The translations under genes were made by a program, and so were the position numbers. A DNA stretch of 51,289 bases. Source: an uncultured Ruthenibacterium sp. GTDB taxonomy: Bacteria > Bacillota > Clostridia > Oscillospirales > Ruminococcaceae. Within the stretch, counting starts at the first letter, position 1, and each line of letters opens with the position of its first letter. The notes beneath the pieces were generated by a model that was not told the DNA's origin, made no database searches, and saw only the letters and a program-made list of their open reading frames with translations. Below, piece by piece: positions 41,767-50,759 of the stretch. The stretch is taken from the NCBI GenBank assembly GCA_944386565.1, contig CALXBO010000013.1:1-51289 (forward strand), in the 5' to 3' direction.

Positions 41767-42318
41767 ATGAAACTTCTGTTTGCCAGCGATCTGCACGGCT
41801 CGTCCGTGTACACCGAAAAACTGCTTGCGCTTTGCGAGGGCGAGAACCCCGAGCGCATCATCCTGCTGGGCGACCTTTTGTACCACGGCCCCCGCAACGA
41901 CCTGCCCGAGGGTTACGACACCAAAAAGGTGGCGGCCATGCTGAACGGCATCGCGGACAAGCTGCTGTGCGTGCGCGGCAACTGCGACGCGGAGGTGGAC
42001 CAGATGGTCCTCAATTTCCCCGTGATGGCGGATTACGCGGCGCTCTTCCTCGAGGGCCGCATGGTGTTCCTCACGCACGGCCATCTCTTCAACGAGGAGA
42101 ACCTGCCGAAGCTCGGCAAGGGCGACGTGCTCATCCACGGCCACACGCACGTGCGCGTCGCGGCCGACCGCGGCGACTATTTCTTCCTGAACCCCGGCAG
42201 CATCTCGCTCCCGAAGGGCGACGGCATCCACAGCTATATGGTCTATGAGGACGGCGTGTTCACGACGAAGGACATCGACGGTAACGTGCTCGAGACGCTG
42301 GACATCCGCCGTGGATAA
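41767..42318 (+). CDS. yfcE: YfcE-type metallophosphodiesterase
   Basis: Encodes 183 residues of the calcineurin-like phosphoesterase family. Metal motifs are visible in order: SDLHGS (residues 7-12), LLGDLLYHG, VRGNCDAE, THGH and HGHTHV. Length and order match YfcE, a small soluble phosphodiesterase active on artificial diesters, natural substrate uncertain. The ATG at 41767 follows GAAAGGATA. It is the second gene of the MATE transcript, and its 3' end overlaps the start of the frameshifted TtcA-type frame by eight bases. Confidence 0.92.
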   Translation: MKLLFASDLHGSSVYTEKLLALCEGENPERIILLGDLLYHGPRNDLPEGYDTKKVAAMLNGIADKLLCVRGNCDAEVDQMVLNFPVMADYAALFLEGRMVFLTHGHLFNEENLPKLGKGDVLIHGHTHVRVAADRGDYFFLNPGSISLPKGDGIHSYMVYEDGVFTTKDIDGNVLETLDIRRG

Positions 42319-42363
42319 GCGCACGCTCGTTGACCGCAGCGTCATCAAGAAATACAAAAGCCC
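42311..42363 (+). other. Out-of-frame 5' part of the TtcA-type gene (single-base frameshift)
   Basis: From the GTG at 42311 the reading frame gives VDKRTLVDRSVIKKYK, the expected N terminus of this PP-loop family, but then leaves frame. Adding one A to the AAAA tract at 42356-42359 would continue KKPIWHRFIGACKDYRLVEAG directly into the PP-loop frame. No start codon other than the GTG at 42430 exists in the downstream frame after its stop at 42331. Either a genuine frameshift or a base-calling error in a short homopolymer explains this. Confidence 0.75.
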
Positions 42364-42429
42364 ATCTGGCACCGCTTCATCGGCGCGTGCAAGGACTACC
42401 GCCTTGTCGAAGCGGGCGACCGCATCGCC

Positions 42430-43143
42430 GTGTGCGTTTCCGGCGGCAAGGACAGCTTTCTCCTGGCCGTGTGCATGCGCCATCTGCAGCGCGTGTCAGA
42501 CGTGCCGTTCGAGCTGGAATTCCTGTGCATGGACCCCGGCTACCGCCCCGAAAACCGCGCGCTCATCGAGCAGAACGCGGCGCTTCTGGAGCTGCCGATG
42601 CACTTCTTCGAGACGGACATCTTCGACAGCGTCGTGAACGTCGAAGATTCGCCGTGCTACCTCTGCGCGCGGATGCGCCGCGGCCACCTGTACAAGAACG
42701 CGCAGGCGCTCGGCTGCAACAAGATCGCACTCGGGCACCATTTCGACGATGTCGTTGAGACGGCGCTGATGAGCATGATCTGGGGTGCGGAGCTGAAGAC
42801 GATGCTTCCGAAACTCCACTCGGAAAACTACGAGGGCATGTCGCTCATCCGCCCGCTGTACCTCGTGCGCGAGGACGACGTCATCGCGTGGGCGCGCTAC
42901 AACGAACTGCGCTTTCTGCAGTGCGCGTGCCGCTTCACGGAGAATGACACCGCGGCCAACGGTGCGGGACACGGCGCGCGCGGCAAGACGAAGGCGCTCG
43001 TGCGGCAGCTGCGGGAGATGGAGCCGAAGGCGGACTGGAACATTTTTCAGAGCCTGCACCGCGCGAATCTGAACATGCTGCCCGGCTGGAGCAAGGACGG
43101 CGTCGCACACTCGTTCCTCGAGGATTACGACGCGCGGAAATAA
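42430..43143 (+). CDS. TtcA-family PP-loop ATPase (tRNA 2-thiocytidine-type), frameshifted upstream
   Basis: The intact frame encodes 237 residues starting at the PP-loop, VSGGKDSFLLAV; the preceding 40 residues are in another frame (see 42311-42363), and the restored gene would run 42311-43143 at about 277 residues. Other family parts are the CYLCARMRRG Cys pair, the LGHHFDDVVETALM motif and the C-terminal LREMEPKADWNIFQSLHRAN. These proteins adenylate a tRNA base and insert sulfur with an Fe-S cluster. As sequenced, the product would begin immediately before the PP-loop and may be inactive. Confidence 0.8.
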   Translation: MCVSGGKDSFLLAVCMRHLQRVSDVPFELEFLCMDPGYRPENRALIEQNAALLELPMHFFETDIFDSVVNVEDSPCYLCARMRRGHLYKNAQALGCNKIALGHHFDDVVETALMSMIWGAELKTMLPKLHSENYEGMSLIRPLYLVREDDVIAWARYNELRFLQCACRFTENDTAANGAGHGARGKTKALVRQLREMEPKADWNIFQSLHRANLNMLPGWSKDGVAHSFLEDYDARK

Positions 43144-43149
43144 CAGAAC

Positions 43150-43184
43150 AAAAGCGGACGCGTTTCACAGCGCGTCCGCTTTTC
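43150..43184 (+). terminator. Terminator of the MATE-YfcE-TtcA operon
   Basis: AAAAGCGGACGCG (43150-43162) pairs exactly with CGCGTCCGCTTTT (43171-43183). Confidence 0.9.
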
Positions 43185-43213
43185 TTGTCTGCGCAGTGAA
43201 ATTGTGGTATAAG
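43185..43213 (+). promoter_or_regulatory. Promoter of the second lysR gene
   Basis: TTGTCT (43185-43190), 17 bases and TATAAG (43208-43213), starting directly after the preceding terminator. Confidence 0.6.
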
Positions 43214-43273
43214 TAAAACAGAATCAACCGCCGCGAACTATCCGTGCGGCGAATGGAAAAGGGGGAGGACACG

Positions 43274-44197
43274 ATGAAAGCCGATCTCGAGCTGTACCGT
43301 GTGTTCGCCGCCGTGGCCGAGACGGGCAGTGTGAGCCGCGGCGCGCAGATGCTGTTTCTGACGCAGCCCGCGGCCTCGCAGGCCGTCAAGAAACTGGAGA
43401 CGCGCCTCGGCGCGCAGCTGCTCGTGCGCGGGCGGCGCGGCGTGACGCTCACACAGGAGGGCGAGCTCGTTTACCGCCACGCGAAAGCCGCGCTGGAGCT
43501 GCTGGAGACGGCGGAGAACAAACTGGAGCGCACGCAGGAGCTGGAGGAGGGCACGCTGAAGCTCGGCGCGGCCGACACGATCACAAAGGAGTTTCTCCTG
43601 CCGTATCTGGCCGATTTCCGCGCCGCGCATCCCGGTGTGCAGCTCAGCGTCGTGAACCGCACGTCGCCGCAGATCGCCGAGCGGCTGGCAAAGGGTGAGC
43701 TGGACATCGCCGTCGTCAATCTGCCGCTCCCGGACGACCGGCTTGAGGTGCGCCCCGTCCTGCAGGTGCACGATGTATTTATTGCAGGGGAGACATTTGC
43801 CGACCTGCGCGACCGCACGCTCCCGCTGCGGGAGCTCTCCCGGTATTCTCTCGTGATGCTCGAGCGATCGGCCAACAGCCGCCGCGCGGTGGACGCGTTT
43901 CTGGCGCGCGAGGGTGTGGAGCTCGCCCCCGCCGTTGAGCTCGGCGCGCACAGCCTGCTGGCGGATTTCGCGGAGATCGGTTTCGGTCTTGCGTGCGTTG
44001 TGCGGGAGTTCTGCGCGCAGCCGCTCGAATCCGGAAAGGTGTTTCCCGTCCGGCTCGCGCCGCCGCTCCCGCCGCGCTACATCGGCGCGTGCTGGGCCAA
44101 GGACGTGCCGCTCACGGCGTGTGCGTCGGAATTCCTGCGCCGCCTGCAGAGCGGCGCTCACAGCGGCAGCCGGCAGAGCCCTGCGAGCTGGACGTAA
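43274..44197 (+). CDS. LysR-family transcriptional regulator
   Basis: Encodes 307 residues. The DNA-binding domain reads LELYRVFAAVAETGSVSRGA, then QPAASQAVKKLE (recognition helix) and LLVRGRRGVTLT (wing). The effector domain follows with LKLGAADTITKEFLLPYL and the inter-lobe DIAVVNLP segment, as in CysB/CbbR-like proteins. The ATG at 43274 has GGGGGAGGAC ahead; an upstream in-frame start at 43244 lacks a ribosome site. No divergent target gene is present: the upstream neighbour is a terminated operon, so the target is unknown. The 3' end overlaps a convergent gene by 40 bases. Confidence 0.9.
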   Translation: MKADLELYRVFAAVAETGSVSRGAQMLFLTQPAASQAVKKLETRLGAQLLVRGRRGVTLTQEGELVYRHAKAALELLETAENKLERTQELEEGTLKLGAADTITKEFLLPYLADFRAAHPGVQLSVVNRTSPQIAERLAKGELDIAVVNLPLPDDRLEVRPVLQVHDVFIAGETFADLRDRTLPLRELSRYSLVMLERSANSRRAVDAFLAREGVELAPAVELGAHSLLADFAEIGFGLACVVREFCAQPLESGKVFPVRLAPPLPPRYIGACWAKDVPLTACASEFLRRLQSGAHSGSRQSPASWT

Positions 44198-44889
44198 ACG
44201 GCGCTGAACCGGTCGGCGGCGAAATCGGGCGGGGCCGCAGCTTCGCCCGGCAGGCACAGCGGAAGCGTCAGCGCCGCCGCCGTGCCGCCGCGGGACGCGG
44301 TGCGCACCGCAAAGCGTCCGCCGTAGGCCGCGGCGAAGCGCTGCGCCAGCCCGAGCCCCAGCCCGAGCCCCGTGCGCTCGCCGCATCGCCCCATCGAGCA
44401 AAGCGGCCGGCCCGCCCCGAGAGGAAATCCCTCGCCGGGGTCCGATACCGTCAGCACGGCAAACCGGCCGCAGCGCCGCAGCGACAGGCTCACTTTCGGT
44501 GCGTCCGGGCCGTACAGCGCCGCGTTGCGGATGAGATTGCCCAGACACACGGCAAAGAGCTGCGCGTCTGTCCTGCTCCACAGCGGTGAGGCGGGCGGCA
44601 CGTACGAGAAACGGATGCCGGGGCATACGGCCGCTGCCGCATGGACGAACGCCTCCGCGCACGCGGAGATGCACACGGGCCTGCGCGGAGGGGAGTGTAG
44701 CGCGCCCCACGCGGAGATGTTCTGCGCGTCGCGCAGACAGCGGTATGCGCACAGCGCGGCGCAGTCGAGCGCGTATGCACCGGGCTCGTCGAGCGCCGGG
44801 TCGCGCCGGGCCGCGGGCAGAAGCGACAGAAGCTCCGTCATCTCCGACCGCATCCGCTGCGCCGCCAGCGAGCAGAGCTGCTTTTCCAT
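44158..44889 (-). CDS. Orphan HATPase_c (histidine-kinase-like ATPase) protein
   Basis: Encodes 243 residues. The C-terminal half is a GHKL ATPase: N box [14 protein letters not shown]1 box VSDPGEGFP and G2 box [12 protein letters not shown], followed by [11 protein letters not shown]. The N-terminal half is helical, and I cannot identify a standard H-box with a phosphorylatable His, nor any membrane helix or sensor domain. No response regulator is adjacent. It may be a divergent soluble sensor kinase or an anti-sigma-type ATPase. The start is the ATG at 44889, with AAAGGAGAGG at good spacing; TTG at 44895 is less likely. It overlaps the convergent lysR gene by 40 bases. Confidence 0.75.
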   Translation of the reverse strand: MEKQLCSLAAQRMRSEMTELLSLLPAARRDPALDEPGAYALDCAALCAYRCLRDAQNISAWGALHSPPRRPVCISACAEAFVHAAAAVCPGIRFSYVPPASPLWSRTDAQLFAVCLGNLIRNAALYGPDAPKVSLSLRRCGRFAVLTVSDPGEGFPLGAGRPLCSMGRCGERTGLGLGLGLAQRFAAAYGGRFAVRTASRGGTAAALTLPLCLPGEAAAPPDFAADRFSAVYVQLAGLCRLPL

Positions 44890-44983
44890 GCCCAACCTCT
44901 CCTTTCACACGGTTGAATTGTGTCCGGAAAGGCTCTTTTTATGTACGGGATGGCTTTTTCGTGTTAAAAGTTTGTCAAGAGAC

Positions 44984-45012
44984 TTGCAGTTCCGGCCCGT
45001 TTGGAGTAAAAT
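44984..45012 (+). promoter_or_regulatory. Promoter of gap
   Basis: TTGCAG (44984-44989), 17 bases and TAAAAT (45007-45012), 46 bases upstream of the gap start. Confidence 0.72.
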
Positions 45013-45058
45013 AAACTTAAGTCCGATTGAGACAAAAAATAAGGAGGCTGTTTTTACT

Positions 45059-46072
45059 ATGGCAGTAAAAGTTGCAATCAATGGTTTCGGCCGCATTGGC
45101 CGTCTGGCGTTCCGTCAGATGTTCGCAGCCGAGGGCTATGAAGTCGTCGCCATCAACGATCTGACGAGCCCCGAGATGCTCGCTCATCTTCTGAAATATG
45201 ATACCGCGCAGGGCCGCTATGAGGGCCACACCGTGGAAGCCGGCGAGGATTACATCGTTGTCGACGGCAAGAAGATCACCATCTACAAGAACCCGAATCC
45301 CGCCGAGCTGCCCTGGGGCGAGCTGGGTGTCGACGTCGTTCTGGAGTGCACCGGCTTCTTCACGAAGAAGGACAAGGCTATGGCTCACATCGAAGCCGGC
45401 GCCAAGAAGGTCGTTATCTCCGCTCCGGCCGGCAACGACCTGAAGACGATCGTCTACTCCGTCAACGAGAAGACCCTGACCCCGGATGACCAGATCATCT
45501 CCGCTGCTTCCTGCACGACGAACTGCCTCGCCCCGATGGCTAAGGCTCTGAACGACGCCTATCCCATCCAGAGCGGCATCATGACCACCGTGCACGCCTA
45601 CACCGGCGACCAGATGATCCTCGACGGCCCGCACCGCAAGGGCGACCTGCGTCGTGCCCGCGCCGGCGCTGCCAACATCGTTCCGAACTCCACGGGCGCT
45701 GCGAAGGCCATCGGCCTCGTCATCCCCGAGCTGAACGGCAAGCTCATCGGCTCTGCTCAGCGCGTGCCTGTTCCCACCGGCTCCACCACGATCCTCGTGG
45801 CTGTTGTCAAGGGCAAGGACGTGACGGTTGATTCCATCAACGCCGCCATGAAGGCTGCTTCTTCCGAGAGCTTCGGCTACAACACCGATCCCATCGTTTC
45901 TTCCGACGTCATCGGCATCCGCTACGGCAGCCTGTTCGACGCCACCCAGACGATGGTCACCAAGATCGACGACGACACCTATCAGGTTCAGGTCGTGTCC
46001 TGGTACGACAACGAGAACTCCTACACCAGCCAGATGGTCCGCACCATCAAGTACTTCGCTGAGCTGGCCTGA
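45059..46072 (+). CDS. gap: Glyceraldehyde-3-phosphate dehydrogenase, type I
   Basis: Encodes 337 residues. NAD-binding [14 protein letters not shown] is at the N terminus, the catalytic Cys is in [15 protein letters not shown], and the [29 protein letters not shown] loop and [13 protein letters not shown] ending are typical. It oxidises glyceraldehyde 3-phosphate in glycolysis. The ATG at 45059 follows AATAAGGAGGCTG. Codon use is biased (GCT, GTC, ATC, AAG) relative to neighbours, as in highly expressed genes. No pgk or tpi follows; it is a single-gene unit ending in a strong terminator. Confidence 0.96.
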   Translation: MAVKVAINGFGRIGRLAFRQMFAAEGYEVVAINDLTSPEMLAHLLKYDTAQGRYEGHTVEAGEDYIVVDGKKITIYKNPNPAELPWGELGVDVVLECTGFFTKKDKAMAHIEAGAKKVVISAPAGNDLKTIVYSVNEKTLTPDDQIISAASCTTNCLAPMAKALNDAYPIQSGIMTTVHAYTGDQMILDGPHRKGDLRRARAGAANIVPNSTGAAKAIGLVIPELNGKLIGSAQRVPVPTGSTTILVAVVKGKDVTVDSINAAMKAASSESFGYNTDPIVSSDVIGIRYGSLFDATQTMVTKIDDDTYQVQVVSWYDNENSYTSQMVRTIKYFAELA

Positions 46073-46101
46073 GTTTTCGGGAACTGCTGAAAAGCTGAAA
46101 G

Positions 46102-46131
46102 GCCGGGCCGCATTTGCGGCCCGGCTTTTTT
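46102..46131 (+). terminator. Terminator of gap
   Basis: GCCGGGCCGC (46102-46111) pairs exactly with GCGGCCCGGC (46116-46125), followed by six T. Confidence 0.93.
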
Positions 46132-46146
46132 GTGCGCAAAAATCAG

Positions 46147-46186
46147 AACACCCCCGCGCGTCCGGCAGACGCGCAGGGGTGTTTTT
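46147..46186 (-). terminator. Terminator of the marR-ABC exporter operon
   Basis: AACACCCC (46147-46154) pairs with GGGGTGTT (46176-46183), and inside it GCGCGTC (46156-46162) pairs with GACGCGC (46168-46174). On the minus strand a T run follows (plus A residues 46137-46142). Confidence 0.82.
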
Positions 46187-46192
46187 CGTATA

Positions 46193-48046
46193 TCAGACGG
46201 CTTCGTCGTCCGTGCCTGCAAACTGGCTGTTGTACAGCTCCGCGTAGAAACCGCCCTTCGCGAGCAGCTCCTCGTGGTTGCCGGTCTCAACGATGTCGCC
46301 GTCGCGCATCACGAGGATCATGTCCGCGTCGCGGATGGTCGACAGACGGTGCGCGATGATGAAGCTCGTGCGGCCCTCCATCAGATGATCCATCGCGCGC
46401 TGGATGGAGACTTCCGTGCGCGTGTCGACGCTCGAAGTGGCCTCGTCGAAGATGAGGATCTTCGGGTCGGAGATGATCGTGCGGGCGATCGTCAGCAGCT
46501 GCTTCTGGCCGGCGCTGATGTTGGCGGCCTCCTCGTTCAGAACAGTGTCATAGCCCTGCGGCAGCGTGCGCACGAAGTGGTCCACCTGCGCCGCCTTTGC
46601 CGCGGCCAGCACCTCCTCGTCCGTCGCCATCAGGCGGCCGTAGCGGATGTTCTCGCGGATCGTGCCGTTGTAGAGCCACGTGTCCTGCAGAACCATGCCG
46701 AACATGTCGCGAAGATCGTTGCGGCGGAACTGACGGATGTCGTAGCCGTCCAGCAGGATGGCGCCGTCCGTCACGTCGTAGAAGCGCATCAGCAGCTTGA
46801 CCATCGTGGTCTTGCCGGCGCCTGTCGGGCCGACGATGGCCACTTTCTGGCCCTGTTTCACAACGGCCGAGAAGTCGTGGATGATCGTCTTGTCCGGCAC
46901 ATAGCCGAAGTGGACGTGGGCGAACATCACATCGCCGTGAATGAGGTCGGGGGAGAGGGCGGGCTCGGGGTCGGGCGTCTCCTCTTCCTCCTCCAGGAAC
47001 GCGAACACGCGCTCGGCGGCTGCGGCCGTCTGCTGGAGCATGTTGGAGATGTTGGCGATCTGTGTGATGGGCTGTGTGAAGTTGCGCACATACTGGATGA
47101 ACGCCTGGATGTCGCCGACGCTGATCGTGCCGTTCAGCGACAGGAAACCGCCCAGAATGCAGATGCCCACGTAGCCAAGGTTTCCGGCAAAGTTCATCAG
47201 CGGCATCATGATGCCGGAGAGGAACTGGCTCTTCCACGCGGCGGAGTACAGGCGGTCGTTGATCTCATTGAACTCGCGGATGCTCTCGTCCTCGCGGCAG
47301 AACGCCGTCACGACGAGGTGGCCGCCGTACATCTCCTCGACGTGGCCGTTCGCGTCGCCGAGGTATGCCTGCTGCTTGCGGAAGAAGGGCTGGCTGCGCT
47401 TGACGACATTCATCACGATGAACACGCTCAGCGGCAGGATGCACAGCGCCACCAGCGTCATCAGCGGGCTGATCGTGAGCATCATCACCAGCACGCCGAT
47501 CATCGTCGTCACGCTCGTGACCATCTGCGAGAGGCTCTGGTTGAGCGTCTGCGTCACGGTGTCGACGTCGTTCGTGATGCGGCTGAGCACCTCGCCGTGC
47601 GAGACGCGGTCGAAGTATGCCAGCGGCATGCGGTTGATCTTCTTGCTGATGTCGCGCCGCAGGTTGTAGCTGAGCTTCGTGGAGACGCCCGTCATCATCC
47701 AGCCCTGGATGTACGTCAGCGCCGCGCTCAGCGCGTAGATGCATGCGAGAAAGACGAGGATCTGTCCGATGGCGGCGAAGTCGATGCCGCCCGTGCCCGT
47801 CAGCTGCGCCACAACGCCCTCAAACAGCTTTGTGGTGGCGTTGCCGAGGATCTTCGGGCCGACGATGGAGAAGATGCACGACGCCAGTGCGCACACCAGC
47901 GCCGCGATGATCGCGGGCAGGAAGCTGCCCAGATAGGCGATGAGCTTTGCCATCGAGCCTTTGAAGTTTTTTGCCTTTTCGCCCGGCATCATGCCGGCGG
48001 CGCCGCGCGGGCCGCCGCCCATGGGGCCTCGATGCTGCTGTGCCAT
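46193..48046 (-). CDS. ABC exporter half (membrane-ATPase fusion), canonical site subunit
   Basis: Encodes 617 residues. An unusual Gly/Arg/His-rich head (about 1-20) precedes six membrane helices beginning LIAYLGSFLPAIIAALVCAL. The ATPase domain has Walker A GPTGAGKTTMV, a degenerate signature ISAGQKQLL in place of LSGGQ, and a full Walker B LIFDEATSSVD with catalytic Glu. This fits one half of a heterodimeric type IV exporter of the BmrCD/TM287-288 class, paired with the upstream gene product. The ATG at 48046 has AAAGGAGGAA ahead and overlaps the upstream stop by one base, so the pair is translated together. It probably exports drugs or lipids; the substrate is unknown. Confidence 0.9.
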   Translation of the reverse strand: MAQQHRGPMGGGPRGAAGMMPGEKAKNFKGSMAKLIAYLGSFLPAIIAALVCALASCIFSIVGPKILGNATTKLFEGVVAQLTGTGGIDFAAIGQILVFLACIYALSAALTYIQGWMMTGVSTKLSYNLRRDISKKINRMPLAYFDRVSHGEVLSRITNDVDTVTQTLNQSLSQMVTSVTTMIGVLVMMLTISPLMTLVALCILPLSVFIVMNVVKRSQPFFRKQQAYLGDANGHVEEMYGGHLVVTAFCREDESIREFNEINDRLYSAAWKSQFLSGIMMPLMNFAGNLGYVGICILGGFLSLNGTISVGDIQAFIQYVRNFTQPITQIANISNMLQQTAAAAERVFAFLEEEEETPDPEPALSPDLIHGDVMFAHVHFGYVPDKTIIHDFSAVVKQGQKVAIVGPTGAGKTTMVKLLMRFYDVTDGAILLDGYDIRQFRRNDLRDMFGMVLQDTWLYNGTIRENIRYGRLMATDEEVLAAAKAAQVDHFVRTLPQGYDTVLNEEAANISAGQKQLLTIARTIISDPKILIFDEATSSVDTRTEVSIQRAMDHLMEGRTSFIIAHRLSTIRDADMILVMRDGDIVETGNHEELLAKGGFYAELYNSQFAGTDDEAV

Positions 48047-50247
48047 TATGCAAGTTCCTCCTTTGAAAGCTGGCTCTGCGCGATCTCGCGGTAGGTCTCG
48101 CACGTTTTCAGAAGCTCTTCGTGCGTGCCGATGCCCGCCACGCGCCCCTCATCCAGCACGACGATCTGCTCGGCGTGCATGATGGAGGATACGCGCTGCG
48201 CCACCACCAGAACCGTGGAGTGTTCGGTGTAGCCTTTCAGCGCCTTGCGGAGTTTGGCGTCCGTCTTGAAGTCGAGCGCCGAGAAGGTGTCGTCGAAGAT
48301 ATACACGGGCGCTTTCTTCACAAGGGCGCGCGCGATGGAAAGGCGCTGGCGCTGGCCGCCCGACACGTTCGTGCCGCCCTGGCTGATGCCCGCGTCCAGT
48401 CCGTTCACAAGATGTTCGATGAATTCGCTGGCCTGCGCGACGTCGCACGCGTCCTGAAGGGTTTTCTCGTCGGCGTTTTCGTCGCCGTAGCGCAGGTTCG
48501 ACGCGATCGTGCCCGAGAAGAGCATGCCCTTCTGCGGCACGTAGCCGATGGCGGCGCGCAGATCCTGCTGACGCAGTTCGCGCACGTCCACGCCGTCGAG
48601 CAGCACGCTGCCCTCCGTCACGTCATAGAAGCGGGGGATCAGATTGACCAGCGTCGATTTGCCCGAACCGGTCGAACCGATGAACGCGGTCGTCTCACCG
48701 GGTTTTGCGGTGAACGAGATGTGCTCCAGCACGTTCTCGCCTGCGCCCTCATACCGGAACGACACGTCGCGGAACTCCACGACGCCCCTGGCGGGCTGAG
48801 ACAGTTCCTTCGGGTGTTCCGGGTCGAGCACGGTGCTCTTCGTCTCCAGCACCTCGCTGATGCGCTCCGCGGAGACAGAGGCGCGCGGCACCATGATGAA
48901 CATCATGCTGATGAACAGGAAACTCATGATGACGTGCATCGCGTACTGCATGAAGGCCATCATGTCGCCGACCTGCATCGTCGACGCGGCGATGTATTTT
49001 GCACCCACCCACACGATGAGCAGCGTCACGCCGTTCATCACGAGCGTCATCACCGGCATCATCGTGACCATCGCGCGGTTGACGAACAGCGTGTTGCCCG
49101 TCAGATCGCGGTTGGCCTTGTCGAAGCGGTTTTCCTCAAAATCCTGCGTGGCGAACGCGCGGATGACCATCATGCCCGAGAGGTTCTCGCGGCTGACGAG
49201 GTTCAGGCGGTCGATGAGGGACTGCATCTTCTTGAACCGGGGCAGCGCCACGCGGAACAGGATGAAGATGACGGCCAGCATGATGACGAGCGCCATCAGA
49301 AGAATCCACGCCATCGACGAGTTGCGCGTCAGGCTCATGATGAGGCTTCCGACGCCCATGATGGGCGCGAAGCACATCATGCGCAGGCCCATCGACAGGA
49401 ACGTCTGGATCTGCGTGACGTCGTTCGTCGTGCGCGTGATAAGGCTGGCGGTGGAGAATTGATCCATCTCGTTGTTCGTGAACGAGGTGACGCGCATGAA
49501 CACGTCGCGGCGCAGATCGCGCGCGACGCCCGCGCCGAGTTTCGCGAGGCAGAAGCCCGCCGACACCGAGCACACCGTCAGCAGAACGGCAAAGCCGAGC
49601 ATCTCAAGGCCGGTGAACAGGATGTACTCCGTCTGGATGGCGTCCGTATCTGCGCCGAGCTGTGTGTAGTAGCCCTTCGTGAACACATACGCCGTCTGGC
49701 TCAGCACGGATTCGTCCGCGGCGTTCGCCGTGGCAATCGCGTCGTCGAACGCCTGCTGCGGCAGGGATTCCAGCATCGGCAGGATCTCGCTGAGCTTCGA
49801 CATATCCATGGACTTGTTTTCCGCGTCGCCCAGAGAAGCGCCGCCCGACTGGGCCAAGAAGTCCTCCATCATCGTGAGGAACGCGTAGTCGGCACGGGAA
49901 AACGCCGCGTCCGCGGCGGCCGTGTCGGCGTCCGCGTTCAGAATCCAGTCGCCCTCGCCGAGGTCCGGAAAGCGCTTGAGCGTGTCGTCCGGCCCTGCCT
50001 GCGTATAGGCGGCCTGCACGGCGGCTTTGTCCTCGTCGCTCATGAACAGCTGCATCACCTGCATCGTCCCGTCGTCGATGGCTTCGGGCGCGATCTCCGT
50101 GATGCCGCCCTGCTGGATGCCGATGTTCACGATGTTGCTCATGTAGTTCGGCAGCTCCAGTTCCAGCATGGCCTGACCGAACAGAAGTGCAATGCCGCAC
50201 ACGAGGAATAGCACGTACGGCTTCAGATACCGTTTCAGTTTCAGCAT
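48046..50247 (-). CDS. ABC exporter half (membrane-ATPase fusion) with extracellular insert, degenerate Walker B
   Basis: Encodes 733 residues. After the first membrane helix there is a hydrophilic insert of about 165 residues (roughly 45-210) before the second helix, placing a large domain outside the cell. The ATPase domain has Walker A GSTGSGKSTLV, signature VSGGQRQRLS and Walker B VYIFDDTFSALD, in which the catalytic Glu is Asp. Its partner has the altered signature, so both defects fall in one composite ATP site, as in heterodimeric exporters with one degenerate site. The ATG at 50247 follows TTTAGGAGCG. The start overlaps the marR stop by seven bases. Confidence 0.9.
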   Translation of the reverse strand: MLKLKRYLKPYVLFLVCGIALLFGQAMLELELPNYMSNIVNIGIQQGGITEIAPEAIDDGTMQVMQLFMSDEDKAAVQAAYTQAGPDDTLKRFPDLGEGDWILNADADTAAADAAFSRADYAFLTMMEDFLAQSGGASLGDAENKSMDMSKLSEILPMLESLPQQAFDDAIATANAADESVLSQTAYVFTKGYYTQLGADTDAIQTEYILFTGLEMLGFAVLLTVCSVSAGFCLAKLGAGVARDLRRDVFMRVTSFTNNEMDQFSTASLITRTTNDVTQIQTFLSMGLRMMCFAPIMGVGSLIMSLTRNSSMAWILLMALVIMLAVIFILFRVALPRFKKMQSLIDRLNLVSRENLSGMMVIRAFATQDFEENRFDKANRDLTGNTLFVNRAMVTMMPVMTLVMNGVTLLIVWVGAKYIAASTMQVGDMMAFMQYAMHVIMSFLFISMMFIMVPRASVSAERISEVLETKSTVLDPEHPKELSQPARGVVEFRDVSFRYEGAGENVLEHISFTAKPGETTAFIGSTGSGKSTLVNLIPRFYDVTEGSVLLDGVDVRELRQQDLRAAIGYVPQKGMLFSGTIASNLRYGDENADEKTLQDACDVAQASEFIEHLVNGLDAGISQGGTNVSGGQRQRLSIARALVKKAPVYIFDDTFSALDFKTDAKLRKALKGYTEHSTVLVVAQRVSSIMHAEQIVVLDEGRVAGIGTHEELLKTCETYREIAQSQLSKEELA

Positions 50248-50732
50248 AGTTTGTTCGCTCCTAAATTGGTTTGTTCCAGTGCGTCCGCCAGTTCTCCCGT
50301 CAGGCGGATCAGCGTGGCGGTCTTTTCTTCGCCCAGCAGATCAAACGCCTCGTGGACTTTGCGGCCGATGTCGTCGCGCTGGCGCGTCAGTGCCTCCAGC
50401 CCCGCCGGAGTCAGGCGCACGCGTGAGACGCGGCGGTCGTCGCGCTCCGCCTCGCGCTGCACGAAGCCCGCCTCCTCCAGCTGTGAGACGCGCCGGCTCG
50501 TCGCGGGCAGGCTGTTGCGCTCCATGCGCGCCAGCTCCGACAGCGTGATGCCCTCATTCCACGGCTCGTCCATGCGGCATGCCAGCAATTTGCAGCCGTA
50601 CGCGATGCGCATCATCGTGCCGAACTGTGCCGGGCTCACCTCGCCGTGCGCGCCGAGCGACGTCCACGCCTTGCGCAGCCGCTCCAGTTCCCCGAACAGC
50701 TGCATCAGCGGGCCGGGATCGTGCTGCTGCAT
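50241..50732 (-). CDS. MarR-family transcriptional regulator
   Basis: Encodes 163 residues. The winged helix lies around residues 60-115: GITLSELARMERNSLPATSRRVSQLEEAGF is the helix-turn-helix region and REAERDDRRVSRVRLTPAG the wing with the Asp/Arg motif. Flanking helices form the dimer interface. It starts at the ATG at 50732 after CTGGAGGTGA, has a near-perfect palindrome over its own promoter, and is translationally linked to two ABC exporter genes. The usual arrangement is an autorepressor that derepresses the exporter when it binds a drug-like ligand. Confidence 0.92.
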   Translation of the reverse strand: MQQHDPGPLMQLFGELERLRKAWTSLGAHGEVSPAQFGTMMRIAYGCKLLACRMDEPWNEGITLSELARMERNSLPATSRRVSQLEEAGFVQREAERDDRRVSRVRLTPAGLEALTRQRDDIGRKVHEAFDLLGEEKTATLIRLTGELADALEQTNLGANKLC

Positions 50733-50759
50733 CTCTTCACCTCCAGAATGTTAACCATG

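Noticed and set aside
40240..42483. A 747-codon minus-strand frame opposite the MATE and YfcE genes
   Set aside because: It spans several real genes and their promoter, and its composition is that of an antisense shadow.
46130..50211. Long open frames on the plus strand opposite both ABC exporter genes
   Set aside because: They are antisense to clear coding frames, rich in Arg/His/Ala/Asp as expected from GC-biased codons, and have no ribosome sites or recognisable domains.
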